Positions 23,276-34,883 of a stretch of 64,000 nucleotides of DNA are shown piece after piece (within the stretch, counting starts at the first letter, position 1; the number at the start of each line of letters is the position of its first letter). Origin of the DNA: Cryptomeria japonica (lineage: Eukaryota > Streptophyta > Pinopsida > Cupressales > Cupressaceae). The notes beneath the pieces are model-generated. The model saw nothing but the letters and a program-made list of their open reading frames with translations, was not told where the DNA came from and did no database searches. The stretch spans positions 668,427,852-668,491,851 of the forward strand of contig NC_081412.1 in the NCBI RefSeq assembly GCF_030272615.1. Reading direction: 5' to 3'. The translations under genes were made by a program, and so were the position numbers.

Positions 23276-23449
23276 ATATAAAATCATATATCTCATTTTC
23301 AAGATACATCTCACAAACATATTAAAAGCATACATCCTACATCATATAGTATATCATATATTTTAGCATTACATCATCATCACATAAAGAAATCACCCAC
23401 ATAACATGCATCTATATCAGCACACCACATGATCAAAGAAAATGGTGCC

Positions 23450-24376
<927 letters not shown>

Positions 24377-25594
24377 TCATCCTCCTCTGTCATCTCCATC
24401 ATCCTCATCATCTCCCTCTCCCTCCTCATCATCATCATCTAATGTCAGTCGCATCTCCTCGGGATCAGATATCCTGGCCACCGCCCGCCCAGCAAACAAT
24501 CTCGCAAACTCATCGAGCATGCCCGCATCCAAAATCTCTGGGGCATAATCCCATATCTGACTCGCCAAACTGATAAACTCTTCCACTGCCACCGTGCTAT
24601 CAATGGTCATGCCCCAATAAGCTACATCCTACCTCCGTCATGCATATAAGCAAGCTCCCTGAGGTATACCCTGTTGTTGACCAAATTGTCTCAAAACTCT
24701 AGTCACCACAAACCTCTCAATGACAAATGGGGTCCTCCCAATCAAGTATCTCGTCATGAACACATAGGGCATCTCCAGCCCATCCTCCACCCACACCTCA
24801 CATCCTGTATATGGTCGCCATGTGACCATATCGATGTCATCCAAAAATCTCCTCTAGTGCTCTAGTTTGCCCAGCTTTCACTAGACAACTAGAGCCCTGT
24901 ATCCATAAGCATATGTGCCTCCAATGGGCCTATCTCTATCTGCTAATGGCCTCGCAACTGGAATGTGCTCCCAGCACCATACCTGTAAGAGCATCACGCC
25001 AGTTGATAAACTATTGTAACCGAGGTGTACCACCTCATGCAGGTCCCTGTACAGATGGGCTAGCATAGTCGATCCCCATGCAAATCTGTGACCCTATGTG
25101 ACCATCTCCTCTAAAACCAGCCCCCATCCCATAGAGAATCCCTTTGACCTGTGATCAGGACAAAGGAATCCACCAATAAAACCTGCCAGTACTGATGGTA
25201 GTGGTGCATAATCCAGGTCTAGGAACTCCTGCCACGGGATCTCATATCCATAGACTGTCTCATCATGAAAAATGCAGCGAAGTGCCTCTGTACCACCCTC
25301 CTCTGACTGCTCATATGGTAGTAGTGCACCTACTACTGGTATGCACAGGATCCTATAACAGTCCTCTGGTGTGACTATCATCTCACCTGTGGCAAAATGA
25401 AAGGTGTTCGTGTCGCTATGCCACCTCTCTGTAAGTTCTGTAAGTAGCCCCCAGTTCATAAAGAACCAAGGCATATCCAATAGGGATGTCAACCCACATC
25501 TCTCAATGATATCCAATTCGGCCTGAGTCAACTACGGTATCAATGTCCACGGCCTCAAAAATCACTCCCGCAACTGAACCACACCCAATCACTC
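24377..25594 (-). pseudogene. Antisense plant-mobile-domain (PMD) gene in gypsy-1, exon 2
   Basis: One minus frame runs from 25594 to 24377 with about eight nonsense codons and no frameshift. The start of the domain reads LTELTERWHSDTNTFHFATG then EMIVTPEDCYRIL, the PMD (PF10536) signature. Later parts are LAGFIGGFLCPDHRSKG, an LLQVWCWEHIPVARP segment, ITWRPY-like VTWRPYTGCEVW and VTRVLRQFGQQQGIP, all in PMD order. An acidic Asp/Glu tail ends it. Host PMD proteins (MAIN/MAIL1 family) act in the nucleus on genome stability and silencing, and PMD has been linked to transposons. The exon starts at an AG acceptor shared in position with gypsy-2. Confidence 0.75.
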
Positions 25595-25724
25595 CTGTCA
25601 ACAAGCAAAACAAATCCAATATCAGTTTCCACATCAAAACAAAGATATCAAAATCAAACTCACATCAACAACATGAAACAATTTGCTCATCTACATCAAG
25701 TTCAACATCCTATCATTTCATATC

Positions 25725-25890
25725 AACTTGTAACACAACTCAAGTTATCAAAAACCATATCAAAACTTGTAACACAAATCAAGTCTCCAAATCACATAAA
25801 CTTGTAAAACAACTCAAGTTTCCCACCCATATCAGCTTGTAAAACAACTCAAGTTTCCAACCCATATCAGCTTGTAACACAAATCAGGCT
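25725..25890 (-). repeat. Hairpin array in the gypsy-1 PMD intron
   Basis: Five short inverted repeats with 10-base A/C-rich loops (plus-strand wording): AACTTG/CAAGTT at 25725-25746, ACTTG/CAAGT at 25765-25784, AAACTTG/CAAGTTT at 25798-25821, GCTTG/CAAGT (one G-T pair) at 25835-25854, and AGCTTG/CAGGCT (one G-T pair) at 25869-25890. Loops are TAACACAACT or TAAAACAACT variants. Stem changes are mostly compensated, which argues for pairing rather than plain tandem duplication. Confidence 0.65.
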
Positions 25891-26090
25891 TCACACATTG
25901 AACTTGAAACCAAGTGCAAAAACAAATCATATTTTGATCAAAACAACACATTGATATCTATACATAACTTGACATATCACAAATCAAACAAGTTATATCG
26001 ACACTCCTATTGGAAAAATCCCTAAAAATCATAATAGCACGACACAACAATTTCACAAATCAACTCATCTCACAAATTTTTTTTGTATGT

Positions 26091-26545
26091 GCTAAAACAG
26101 GTTCTCGCTGTGCTAAAATCCACCCACGCGCTAGGCTATTTTTCCTACGCGATAATCTATTTACCCCATGCGCTAGACTAACTCTACGCGCTAATCTTTT
26201 CCCCCCATGCGCCACCTAACCCACCCTATGTGCTAGAACCTATCCACGCGCTAACCTATACCTCGCTGGCGCTACCTATTTGACCCTATGTGCTAGGTCA
26301 ACCTTATGCGCTAAAACCCCTTACCCATGCGAACCCCTGTGACCCCTATACGCTAGGTCTACCCTACGCGCTACCCTGTTGACCTGACGCACTACCCTAC
26401 ATTCTGCATGCGCTATTTTCACTCCCTGCGCTAACCTAGACTTTCTATGCGCTATGCTATTTTATTTCGGACGCAGCCCTAATATTCAGCTTCATGCGCT
26501 ACCTAAATTTTCATATGTGCTACTTTGCGACTTTGAGGCGCTAAA
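26091..26545 (-). repeat. Inverted TAGCGC array in the gypsy-1 3' region
   Basis: About 22 copies of the leader motif occur in opposite orientation (plus strand CATGCGCTA, CACGCGCTA). GCTA cores lie at 26112, 26130, 26151, 26172, 26190, 26211, 26232, 26250, 26271, 26292, 26310, 26331, 26352, 26370, 26391, 26412, 26430 and 26451. The steps cycle 18, 21, 21, giving an exact 60-base higher-order unit. Deaminated forms (ATGTGCTA, GACGCACTA) are present. Confidence 0.85.
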
Positions 26546-26630
26546 ACGCTAAAACCGAATTTCAAAAATCAAAAAATGACCAAAAATGACCAAATCATAA
26601 ATCAAAAAAGGGTCAAAAGTGTTCACTTAC

Positions 26631-26705
26631 TAGTGGTCCATATGCGGCAGGTCTCTGGTACCTCTGAATGCGCTCAAAACGATGCTTGGAATACGGAATA
26701 GGCAT
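26631..26705 (-). CDS. Antisense PMD gene in gypsy-1, exon 1
   Basis: ATG at 26705-26703 opens 25 codons (MPIPYSKHRFERIQRYQRPA, then AYGPL) ending exactly at a GTAAGT donor. Gypsy-2 has 22 codons in the same place with the same pattern: an HRF near residue 6-10, Arg-rich spacing, then R-P and a closing G-x-P/L. A TATA box lies about 75-80 bases upstream. The peptide is basic; no domain is recognised. It would form the N-terminus of the PMD protein after splicing. Confidence 0.6.
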
Positions 26706-26779
26706 TTTGACTTCAGACCAAATTCTCTTTCTCCAAAGTCAACAATGCACAAATGAATCAAATCAAAGCACTTTTCCCC

Positions 26780-26786
26780 TTTTATA
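26780..26786 (-). promoter_or_regulatory. TATA box of the gypsy-1 antisense PMD gene
   Basis: The minus strand reads CCTATAAAAGGGG, with TATAAAA at 26786-26780, about 75 bases before the exon 1 ATG. The gypsy-2 counterpart has TATAAGATAG at a similar distance. Confidence 0.55.
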
Positions 26787-27103
26787 GGAGGAAAAAGAAA
26801 TTAGGGTTAGCAAACCGGACATGTAATGTGGTCGCGGTCTCCCTTATACCCTAAAATCTATAAATTATCGGGAGATGAATCAATTTTAACATTTCACATA
26901 GACAAAATCATACATACCCCACACAAATCATCAAATCCAATCAAAATTTTCAAAATATAGATTCATCTCCCGAGGGGGCATCACACATCAAATCAAATCT
27001 GGGGCACAACATGAAAAATAAGAGCAAACAAATATTCCATTTGATCATAAATCACGATAACACATCATTTTCTTTGAAATAACATGTGCACACACGTCAC
27101 TTC

Positions 27104-27117
27104 AAAGAGGGGCAAAA
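27104..27117 (+). other. Gypsy-1 polypurine tract
   Basis: AAAGAGGGGCAAAA is immediately followed by the 3' LTR. The identical 14 bases precede the gypsy-2 3' LTR (52041-52054). Confidence 0.9.
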
Positions 27118-28522
27118 TGAAGACATGTAAAAATGACCATATTCCTAAATGAATATTTTATGTTCATTTATCTATTTAATTAAATTATCCACATTCCTCT
27201 ATTTAATTAAGTAAATTACTCAATTAAATTCACTATACCCATTTAATGAATAAATCATTTTATTCAATTAAATCCCCCCTATCCACTTTTAATTAAATTC
27301 AAATTTAATTAAATAGTTATCCTAAATTAAATAAATCTAATTGCAACCAAATTGAATGAAATTCATTAAATTCAATTAAATCCTATTATCCCTCCATCCA
27401 CTTGCATTTTCCTACATCTCCCACTTGCATTCTAAAACCTATTTCTAATCCCTTCTAGACTCTTCTAATCACTTCTAATTAGCCTAACCCATCTTCTAAA
27501 CTTTGTCACATCCCTAAGCAAGGGGAGGTCACTTCTCAAACCCTTAAAGTCTTTGATAACCATTAAAGGCTTCAAGTCTTCAACCACTTAATTTTCTAAA
27601 GTCTCCCAAACCATTAATGGTTAATTCAACCCTCTTACATGGTTAGAGACTTTTTGCCTAACTTAACCTTCATCCAACCCAAGGGTCTCATCAAGCCTTT
27701 AATGCTTTGACCATGATTATCTCTTAATCATTTGCACAAGGGTTTATCCTTGGATTAACTCCTAATCCAATGGGTAAGCCTAACTTAAGCTTAACCCTTA
27801 TCTCTAGATAACCATAAGGTCTCCTCAGGCATTTAATGTCTCCAACCCCTTCTCTCAACCCAACCCTATGTTTACATTTGTCACCATTTCATTGGTGCAA
27901 ATTGCAAACATAGATTCCCAACTTTCAAACTCAACCCTTGATCAACTCTTTCCATCCTGACCATCCATTGCCCTATTTTTGCTATAAATAGAGCTCTCAT
28001 TCCTCCATTTTTAGAGATCAATCCAAGTTTGTAGTATCATACTTATGCTCAAATACATTCAAGCTTTCATATCATTTTTATGCTCATCATTTTAGCCTCT
28101 TTTAATTAGAAATTAGTCTAAATATGCATGTTTAGAATACTTTCTTTATCATTTAGCTCAATCATAGACTAAATATATCATGTTAGGATAGTATTCATAC
28201 TAACCTTGTCATCTTATAGTTAGTTTATTGCATTTATAGTATCATGCATAGCTTAGGATGCATCTCATATTAAATCAACAAAAAGCATCCCTCATTCTTG
28301 CATTTGCCATCCCTAAACCATTTTGCTCAGTGATCTGAGAGCAAAAATGTTGGTTTGAGGGACATTGTAAGATAGAGAACCATGGGACCAACCTTGGGAA
28401 GCTGAGTGATTCTTCATTACTCCATAGCTTGCACCAAGAAGTCATGTGTGTGTGTGAGCAAGGCTCCATAGAGCTCCGTTTTTCACATATTGAATTCTAT
28501 CGACCCACTTTTCCCGCATACA
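27118..28522 (+). repeat. Gypsy-1 3' LTR
   Basis: 1,405 bases, TGAAGACATG to CCGCATACA, with TATAAATAG at 27983-27991. It is close to the 5' LTR, lacking 15-16 bases near the start. The next bases are AGAGGTTGGTTATCCTCT, which does not match the five bases before the 5' LTR. Confidence 0.9.
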
Positions 28523-29952
28523 AGAGGTTGGTTATCCTCTACCGAAGCCTTGTCTACTTTCTTCCTTGGAAACCTTCTGAATGCAAGAGGTTGGTTATCC
28601 TCTGTATCAAAATTAGGAGTTTTGATTGTTGCTATCCTCTCCACCTTAGGAGCACTATCTGCTACCGGTTGTTCTACCAATTTAGATCCAGAACCTAGTT
28701 CTGTATCAATCTGGTGTATTACATTCTGAACAAATGCAGACATTTTATCAATTTTCTTTTCTCTCCTCTTCTTATTGAAACTAATTTTCACTTCTAAAGC
28801 CTTCTCCCCTACAGTACCAAAATGTTAAACTTTGTCATCCAATGGTGCATCAATTAACATCTTTTCATAACGTTCCAAAATACTATCATCAACTTCATAT
28901 CCCAACTCGGTGACCCAAATAGTTCTTGGTTCCATCACCTCCATAAGTGTTTCATCAGTTTTAACCATAAAACAAATTTCAGTGGAATATTTCTCCACAA
29001 TGTGTTTAGATATTCTCTCCCTCTGTTGCATGTTCTCCTGAAATGTTTTGAAATATCCCCACAATTTGTTTTCCCTAATACTACCAAGACCGGTGATTGC
29101 ATTTTTTATTTGCATACCTACTGGTATGTCATGAGCCCAACACTTCTTTCCCACACCTAGTACCTCACTCATGAAATATAGCATCAAACAGACAATAAGG
29201 TTGCCAAACCAAAATGTACCTTTCTTAACTCCTTTAATTTTGACAAGATTAATCATTAACACACTTCTCAACCATTCACAGAGATCATACTTTTCATTAT
29301 TTCTCAACATCTGATATACAACATGGATGCAGGAACTAGAAATAGAGTTCAATCCACTAGATTGAGTTACCTTGTATCCAATGATCGTGCTGGAAAATTT
29401 CACATCAGTATCAGTAATTGTGTTGACCCTCATAGATCTTCCATCATGGGTTACACCAGTGAGATTGTCAATCTCAGTGTTGGAGATCTTCTTCCCTGGT
29501 TCCTATCCAACTTTAGGTAAGATAGTCACCGCCTAAACTGCTTCACGAGTGATCATGTGAGGCTGATCCATCAAGATGAATTCATTGTGAACCCTACTCA
29601 GAACATATCTAATTACTTCATCTTTGAATTTTGGGATGTGCAGTATTCCGATTGACCCTAGATCCTCAATGATTTTGTATTCTGGCTTGATTGTTCTGGA
29701 GCTGCCAAGTATCACAAAATGATACTTTCCTTTGATTTCATCAGTGCCCAAATCCTCCAAGATGCAATGAATGTAAGCCTTAACATCTTCTACATACATT
29801 ATGCCATCAAGAACCCTAGAAAATACGCATATTGAATCTTCCTTCATATAAATCCAGGGAACTTCCTTGAAAATGGGTCGGAGCCTATCCTTAACCTCAA
29901 CAACAGTAGTATTCGCAATAAAAGTGGGAGCAGATGATGATTTGGATGTCAT
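28523..29952 (-). pseudogene. Element A ORF2, N-terminal part (unknown protein)
   Basis: ATG at 29952 opens MTSKSSSAPTFIANTTVVEV, aligning with the start of C ORF2 (55970). The frame is continuous to 28523 with nonsense codons near 29533, 29435 and 28822. Shared blocks include VLSRVHNEF, a CEWLRSVLMINLVKIKG block, KGTFWFGNLIVCLMLYF and PRTIWVTELGYEVD. The region is mostly helical and has no catalytic signature I recognise. It is followed by a basic Lys/Arg segment. Gypsy-1 cuts it at 28522, and about 33 residues before the cut are repeated on the far side at 9810-9911. Confidence 0.7.
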
Positions 29953-30310
29953 TTCTAAGAAATATCTGATTAATGATTACTAGATGAAAGATTTGATCAC
30001 TCCTCAGATAACTACTAGAAATATTTCAGAATGCTTCTGCTCACTCGAGTGCTGGGTGAGTGAAAATGAGATCACTTTCCCTATTTATCGGTGAGTAAAC
30101 CCTAATCCTTCACTATAATAAATGCTTAGTGATATGCCCTACCGAATGTCAGTTTCACAATTAATGCCAAATAAAATTCCATCAAATATCACTCTCCAGA
30201 TCTCTTCCAAGATCTCTTCTGGGGAATAAGCTATATTTTCAATGAATTTGCCAACCTCAAAGGCGTATGCCTTAGTTACCAGTTGAATTGCCTGCTGGTG
30301 CAGGAATGCT

Positions 30311-31389
30311 CTATTCAATGGATGGAGTAACTGGTGCAGTTACTGGTGTAGTAGCATCTACACTTGGTTCTTTAGATTTTCTAACCCATCTCTTGGTGTG
30401 ATCCTTTGGTATTTCATCTACCTTCTGTTTTCCCTTCTCATTTGATTTATCATTGTTAACCGATGTAGTTTTGCTTCTACAGTACTTAGCAATATGACCT
30501 ATTTTGTTGTATGCATAACATGTAACATTGTTCTTTTGAATTGCTTTGTCATATCCGGTGTTATTCCTTGACCTACATTTATTAGCCAAATGTGCAAATT
30601 TTTCACATGCATGACACTTAACATTCATTCTACCATCGTTAGATTTATGACCATATTTCTTACAATTTGTGCATTGTTTGGGAACTGAATGATAATTCTA
30701 ATTTGCTCTATTTCTACATTGTCTAGCCATATGCCCAAATTTATCACATACAAAGAATCTACCATTGAATTTGTAAGCATACCAGTTGTTTGATCTTCAT
30801 TTGCAGTACCAAAGCTTTCATCTTGTACAAATCCAAGTCCTCTAGAATCTTCAATCTGCCTTTGTCTTTTTAGTAAATCATCCAACTATGCAACACTAAT
30901 TCTGAATTTTTCTTTATACTCACTTGCAGTAGTCAGATCATCTCTTAGAATTATTATTTGTCTCTCCAACTCTTGTTCATTATTCTGAGATTGTACCAAC
31001 TCATTTCTCAACATATCCATGACCCAATCTTCCACATTCTTCGGATTTGTTTTTCAGAGATACAACAATGTTTTCTTCCTTCTTCTTTCTATCTTCAATC
31101 TCTTTAGACATCCTCATAGCTTTTGACATTGTTCCTTAAGTGCATTTTTCTCCTCATCATCCTAGTTTTGCAAAAGTTCCTTCCTCTTAGCTTGTGTTGA
31201 TGATAACCTTTCTTGTAGAATAAGAATGAATTCATTAGAAGAATTCAATTCATCTTGCAACTTTAAGTTCTTCATCCTTTCAGCATTATAATCCTCAAGA
31301 GTCATCTCAAGTTGCTTTTCCATAGCCATGTTCAATGATTTCAATTTTAGGATCTTCCTCAAGCTGTTAAACTTCCTCCAATGCACCAA
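30311..31389 (-). pseudogene. Element A first ORF: coiled coil and zinc knuckles
   Basis: It starts near 31389 just inside the primer site. The N-terminal half is a charged coiled coil (KLQDELNSSNEFILILQERL type). A GLGF motif is at about 30835. Knuckles include CHACEKFAHLANKC (about 30570-30615) and CYAYNKIGHIAKYC (about 30480-30525, one Cys changed). Several stops and one frameshift near 30626 break it. It matches C (56345-57388) phrase by phrase (KAIQKNNVTC, KGKQKVDE). Probable RNA-binding structural protein of a non-autonomous element. Confidence 0.75.
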
Positions 31390-31402
31390 GCTCTAATACC
31401 AA
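31386..31402 (-). other. Primer-binding site of element A
   Basis: The minus strand reads TTGGTATTAGAGCTTGG, the tRNA-iMet-type site with one transition, adjacent to the LTR edge at 31404. Confidence 0.75.
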
Positions 31403-31403
31403 T

Positions 31404-31821
31404 TGCTGGAATACAATGAATCCAAGATCACTAAGAGGGGAGGGGTGAATGATTGTTCTGCCAGTAATATAAGATTTTTCCTTATTAAAACATAAGCATA
31501 TAAACCGGTAAATGAAGAAACATATAACATGAAGTAAATAAACCAACCACATGAATGAACACCATAAAACATAGAATTTATACGTGGAAAACCTCAATGA
31601 GGAAAAACCATGATGGGATTTGTGACCCACAATATCAATTCACTAGCCATATGAAAGATATTACATAGCATGGGGCCCTACACATGCAGGAAGGCACACT
31701 GCCTAGAGCACACTGCTCAACACAAAAGAGTCTCACTGACTACAAGCTTCTGTTGAAGTAAAATAATAACAATGAACTCAGAAAATACATCTACAATGCC
31801 AAAAGGAGTTCTGGTTAAAGT
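31404..31821 (-). repeat. Element A 5' LTR, truncated
   Basis: It matches the first 420 bases of the LTR at 7019-7985 and then stops after GGTTAAAG, where copia B's LTR begins. The G-run and hairpin are both present. Confidence 0.85.
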
Positions 31822-33178
31822 TGTGTGTTGAACACAAAGTACCACTGAGAGGGGGGTGAATCAGTGGTTCCTACATCTTTTTCTTTCTCTGATCTAACTT
31901 GAGAATATTAAATTTGTACTTAATCTCATAAACAATCAAACAGGTAATATAAGAGAGAAAGCCAAAGTGACCATGCACACACAACCAACTCACAACACCA
32001 GATTTACGAGGAAAACTCAATATGAGAAAAACCTCGGTGAGAAAAGTTACTGAAGTCTACTGCTCCAATCTAGCCTCAAAGGTAAAACATAGATTTAAAA
32101 AGATTTTGGGAACCAACCCAAGGAGCACCAACCCCTGCACTTTTAGGGCACCAACCCAGGGAGCACCAACCCCTGCACCAAGCACCAACTTGGTGATGTA
32201 CATTGAAATACTAATTGAATGCAATTAAGGCTACTTGCTGCAAATGAATTTTGCAACTCTTGAGTCAATTAACTCTTTGTTATCTTTCTCTCCTTTTCAC
32301 ATACAATCTCTCAGTACACTATATCACACTAGGATGTTGCCTGCACTACCATGCCTTACCGGTTAGGCTCAACTGCCCAAGTAAGAAACTACCGGTAGAA
32401 ACCTCTTACCAATCTTTTTGCTAACTCAGACAGTAACTTGATCAAAACCCCTCCTCAAGTTTTCTTCTCCTCTCAACTATCTCTCCATAGTTCCCTTTTC
32501 TTATAAGATGAGTTCCCGCCAAAAAGTAAATTAAAAAACCAAGCAATTAGGGTTCCTTCATCATCCTCAAGGCAAATCAAATCTAATCAGATCTTGCAAG
32601 ATCTTATCACCTTGAAGTCCATCTATTCATCTCTGTTCTTTTCATGCCTTTTAAGACATGTTTTACAAACAAGGGAAGCATGATCCTTCATATAGATTTG
32701 CATCTGTCAAATTACCATTAATGCTTCTGTTGTTTCCTTCTCGAGGTATTCTTTCAATCTAATCTTTTGGCTTCGATCCAGGTGCCAACTACTCCCCTGA
32801 TCTTCCTATGTCATTCCTTCTTCCTTGAGCCGCAATCAGTTTGATACAATCCCTTGAATTGTCGTTCCTTCATTAATGGCAAATATCAGTTTCATCGACC
32901 TTGTGGATGAAGCTTCACCAAGCACACCCTACTTGCCACCTCAGCTTCACACGACATCACACTAATCAAGACATGACCTTCCAATGTTCGGTCAATTCAA
33001 CAAAACACATACCTATAAAACCCTTTGCCACTAGAGTGTACTTCACCTATTGATCGGTATAGCATCCAGTACTGGTTGCACATCTTAACACTCTGCCTCT
33101 TCATCTTTAACCAAGCAAGCATCTACCATGCTCAATCTCCACCGACATCAATGACAACTAAGTGCCAAAATGCCAACA
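31822..33178 (-). repeat. Copia B 3' LTR
   Basis: About 1.36 kb with plus-strand edges TGTGTTGAACAC (start uncertain by 2-4 bases in a TG run) and AATGCCAACA. It carries the G-run near 31847, a covarying hairpin at 32006-32034 and GCACCAACCCCTGCA-type short repeats at 32108-32190. The polypurine tract follows at 33179. Confidence 0.8.
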
Positions 33179-33194
33179 ATCTCCCCCTTTGACA
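33179..33194 (-). other. Copia B polypurine tract
   Basis: The minus strand reads GTCAAAGGGGGAGAT immediately before the LTR start TGTTGGCATT. Confidence 0.8.
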
Positions 33195-33350
33195 TTGATG
33201 TCAACTTCACACAGTCCACTCCATACCGGTACATTCTCCCCCTTTGACATAGTGACAAAGGGTACGTGGGCACTCCCCCTTTGATCCACACAATGCTCCC
33301 CCTGAGTCACACAAACCTTCCTAGGAAGATGATACAAATCCCAACTTGTG

Positions 33351-34856
33351 TCAGAGGTATTCAAATGTTCTTACCAATAGTGGTTTGGTGAAAATGTCTA
33401 CTACTTGATCACCAGTAGGAACATAGTCCATTCTTACCTCTTGTCCTTCAACCTTCTCTTTGAGGAAGTGGTATTTGATTGTAATGTGTTTTTTTTTGGA
33501 ATGCATGACCGGATTCTTTGCTATGTTGATTGCACTCAAATTGTCACACCGGATGAAAATGGGATTAGTGATATCCACTTGGATATCTCTGAGAGTCTGC
33601 TTCATCCAAAGCACTTGAGAGAAACATGTAGCAGCAGTAATGTATTCAGCTTCAGCCATAGATAGGGAGACTGAGTCCTTCTTCTTGCTATGCCATGAGA
33701 CGAACCAGTCGCCCAAAAAGAATACACCACCGCTTGTTCTCTTTCTATCATCAATGCACCATGCCCAATCAACATCAATTTATCCTTCCAAAGTAAAATT
33801 TTCCTATTTAGGATACCATAAACTATAACTAAGTGTTCCTTGTAGATACCTAAAAATTTTGCTAATAGCATTCATGTGAGACTGCTTTGGTACAGCTTGA
33901 AATCTGGCCACCATGCATACTGCCTGAACTATATCTGGTCTTGAAGAAGTTAGATATAATAGACTGCCTATCATGGATTTGTACAAAGTCTGATCCACTA
34001 CCAGTGATTCATCATGCTTACTTAATTTGGTGCCAGTCACCATGGGAGTATTTACTAGTTTGCAATCTTCCACTAGGAATTTCTTCAACATCTCCTTTGC
34101 ATACTTGACCTGTGAGATAAAGATTCCTTTATCTTTTTGTAGTATTTGCAGGCCAAGGAAGTAAGTCAATTCACCAAGCATTGACATCTCAAATTCTGAC
34201 TGCATCTAATCAGCAAACTCTTTGCAGAGAGTATCCTTGTTGCCACCAAAAATGATGTCATCTACATACACAACCACAATAATCATGCAATTCACATCTT
34301 TCTTTATGTACAAATTACTGTCAGCACTTCCCTTTTTGAATCCCCGCTCCTTTATATACAGATCTAATCTTGAGTACCATGCTCTGGGGGATTGCTTTAG
34401 ACCATAAAGAGCTTTCTTTAACTAACATACAAAAGTTTCATCATCATGCAGCAGAAATCCTTACAGTTGCTACATGTATACTTATAAATTTCCATTTAGA
34501 AAAGCATATTTTACATCCATTTGGTACACTTTGTAGCCCTTGTAGGCAGAGTAAGCTAGGAACATCCTAATTGCTTCTAATCTAGCCACCGGTGCAAATG
34601 TTTCTTCAAAGTCAATCCCTTCTACCTGAGAGTATCCTTTATACACTAGTCTAGCTTTGTGCCTCAAAACCTTACCTTCTTCATTCATTTTATTCCAGTA
34701 GACCCACTTTGTGCCAATAATGTTCTTGTCTTCCGGTCTAGGGACTAAATCCCAAGTCTTGTTCTTCTCAATCTGGTGCATTTCTTCTTCCATGGCATCC
34801 ATCCATTCTTGTCTCTTGCTAGCCTCAATGAAAGTTTTGGGTTCAACTTCAGTCAT
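33351..34856 (-). pseudogene. Copia B reverse transcriptase and RNase H
   Basis: RT begins with [20 protein letters not shown] (about 34700), followed by [20 protein letters not shown]. The catalytic box VVYVDDIIFGGNKD is at about 34240-34280. The connection (MIGSLLYLTSSRPDI) and RNase H (SLSMAEAEYITAATC, then RCDNLSAINIAKNP) follow at 33351-34205. All pieces share one minus frame, broken only by nonsense codons. B is thus better preserved than F, and it or its relatives are candidate pol donors for elements A, C and D. Confidence 0.9.
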
Positions 34857-34883
34857 GAGGCATAGGTTGACTTGTTCATCATT

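Larger units (their letters stand above)
25595..26630 (-). other. Predicted intron of the gypsy-1 PMD gene
   Basis: The 5' site reads CCACTA|GTAAGTG and the 3' site TTGACAG|GAG. Length is 1,036 bases and both flanking exons are in phase 0. Gypsy-2 has the same arrangement (GTGAGT donor, CTGCAG|GAG acceptor, phase 0, 507 bases). The intron contains the hairpin array and the inverted TAGCGC array. This is a sequence prediction; no transcript is available. Confidence 0.65.

Noticed and set aside
28429-28729. Plus-strand ORFs spanning the gypsy-1 3' LTR junction
   Set aside because: They cross an insertion breakpoint and shadow the ORF2 frame on the minus strand.
32108-32190. GCACCAACCC short repeats in the copia B LTR
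   Set aside because: A handful of imperfect units, probably a local minisatellite; nothing ties it to a function.
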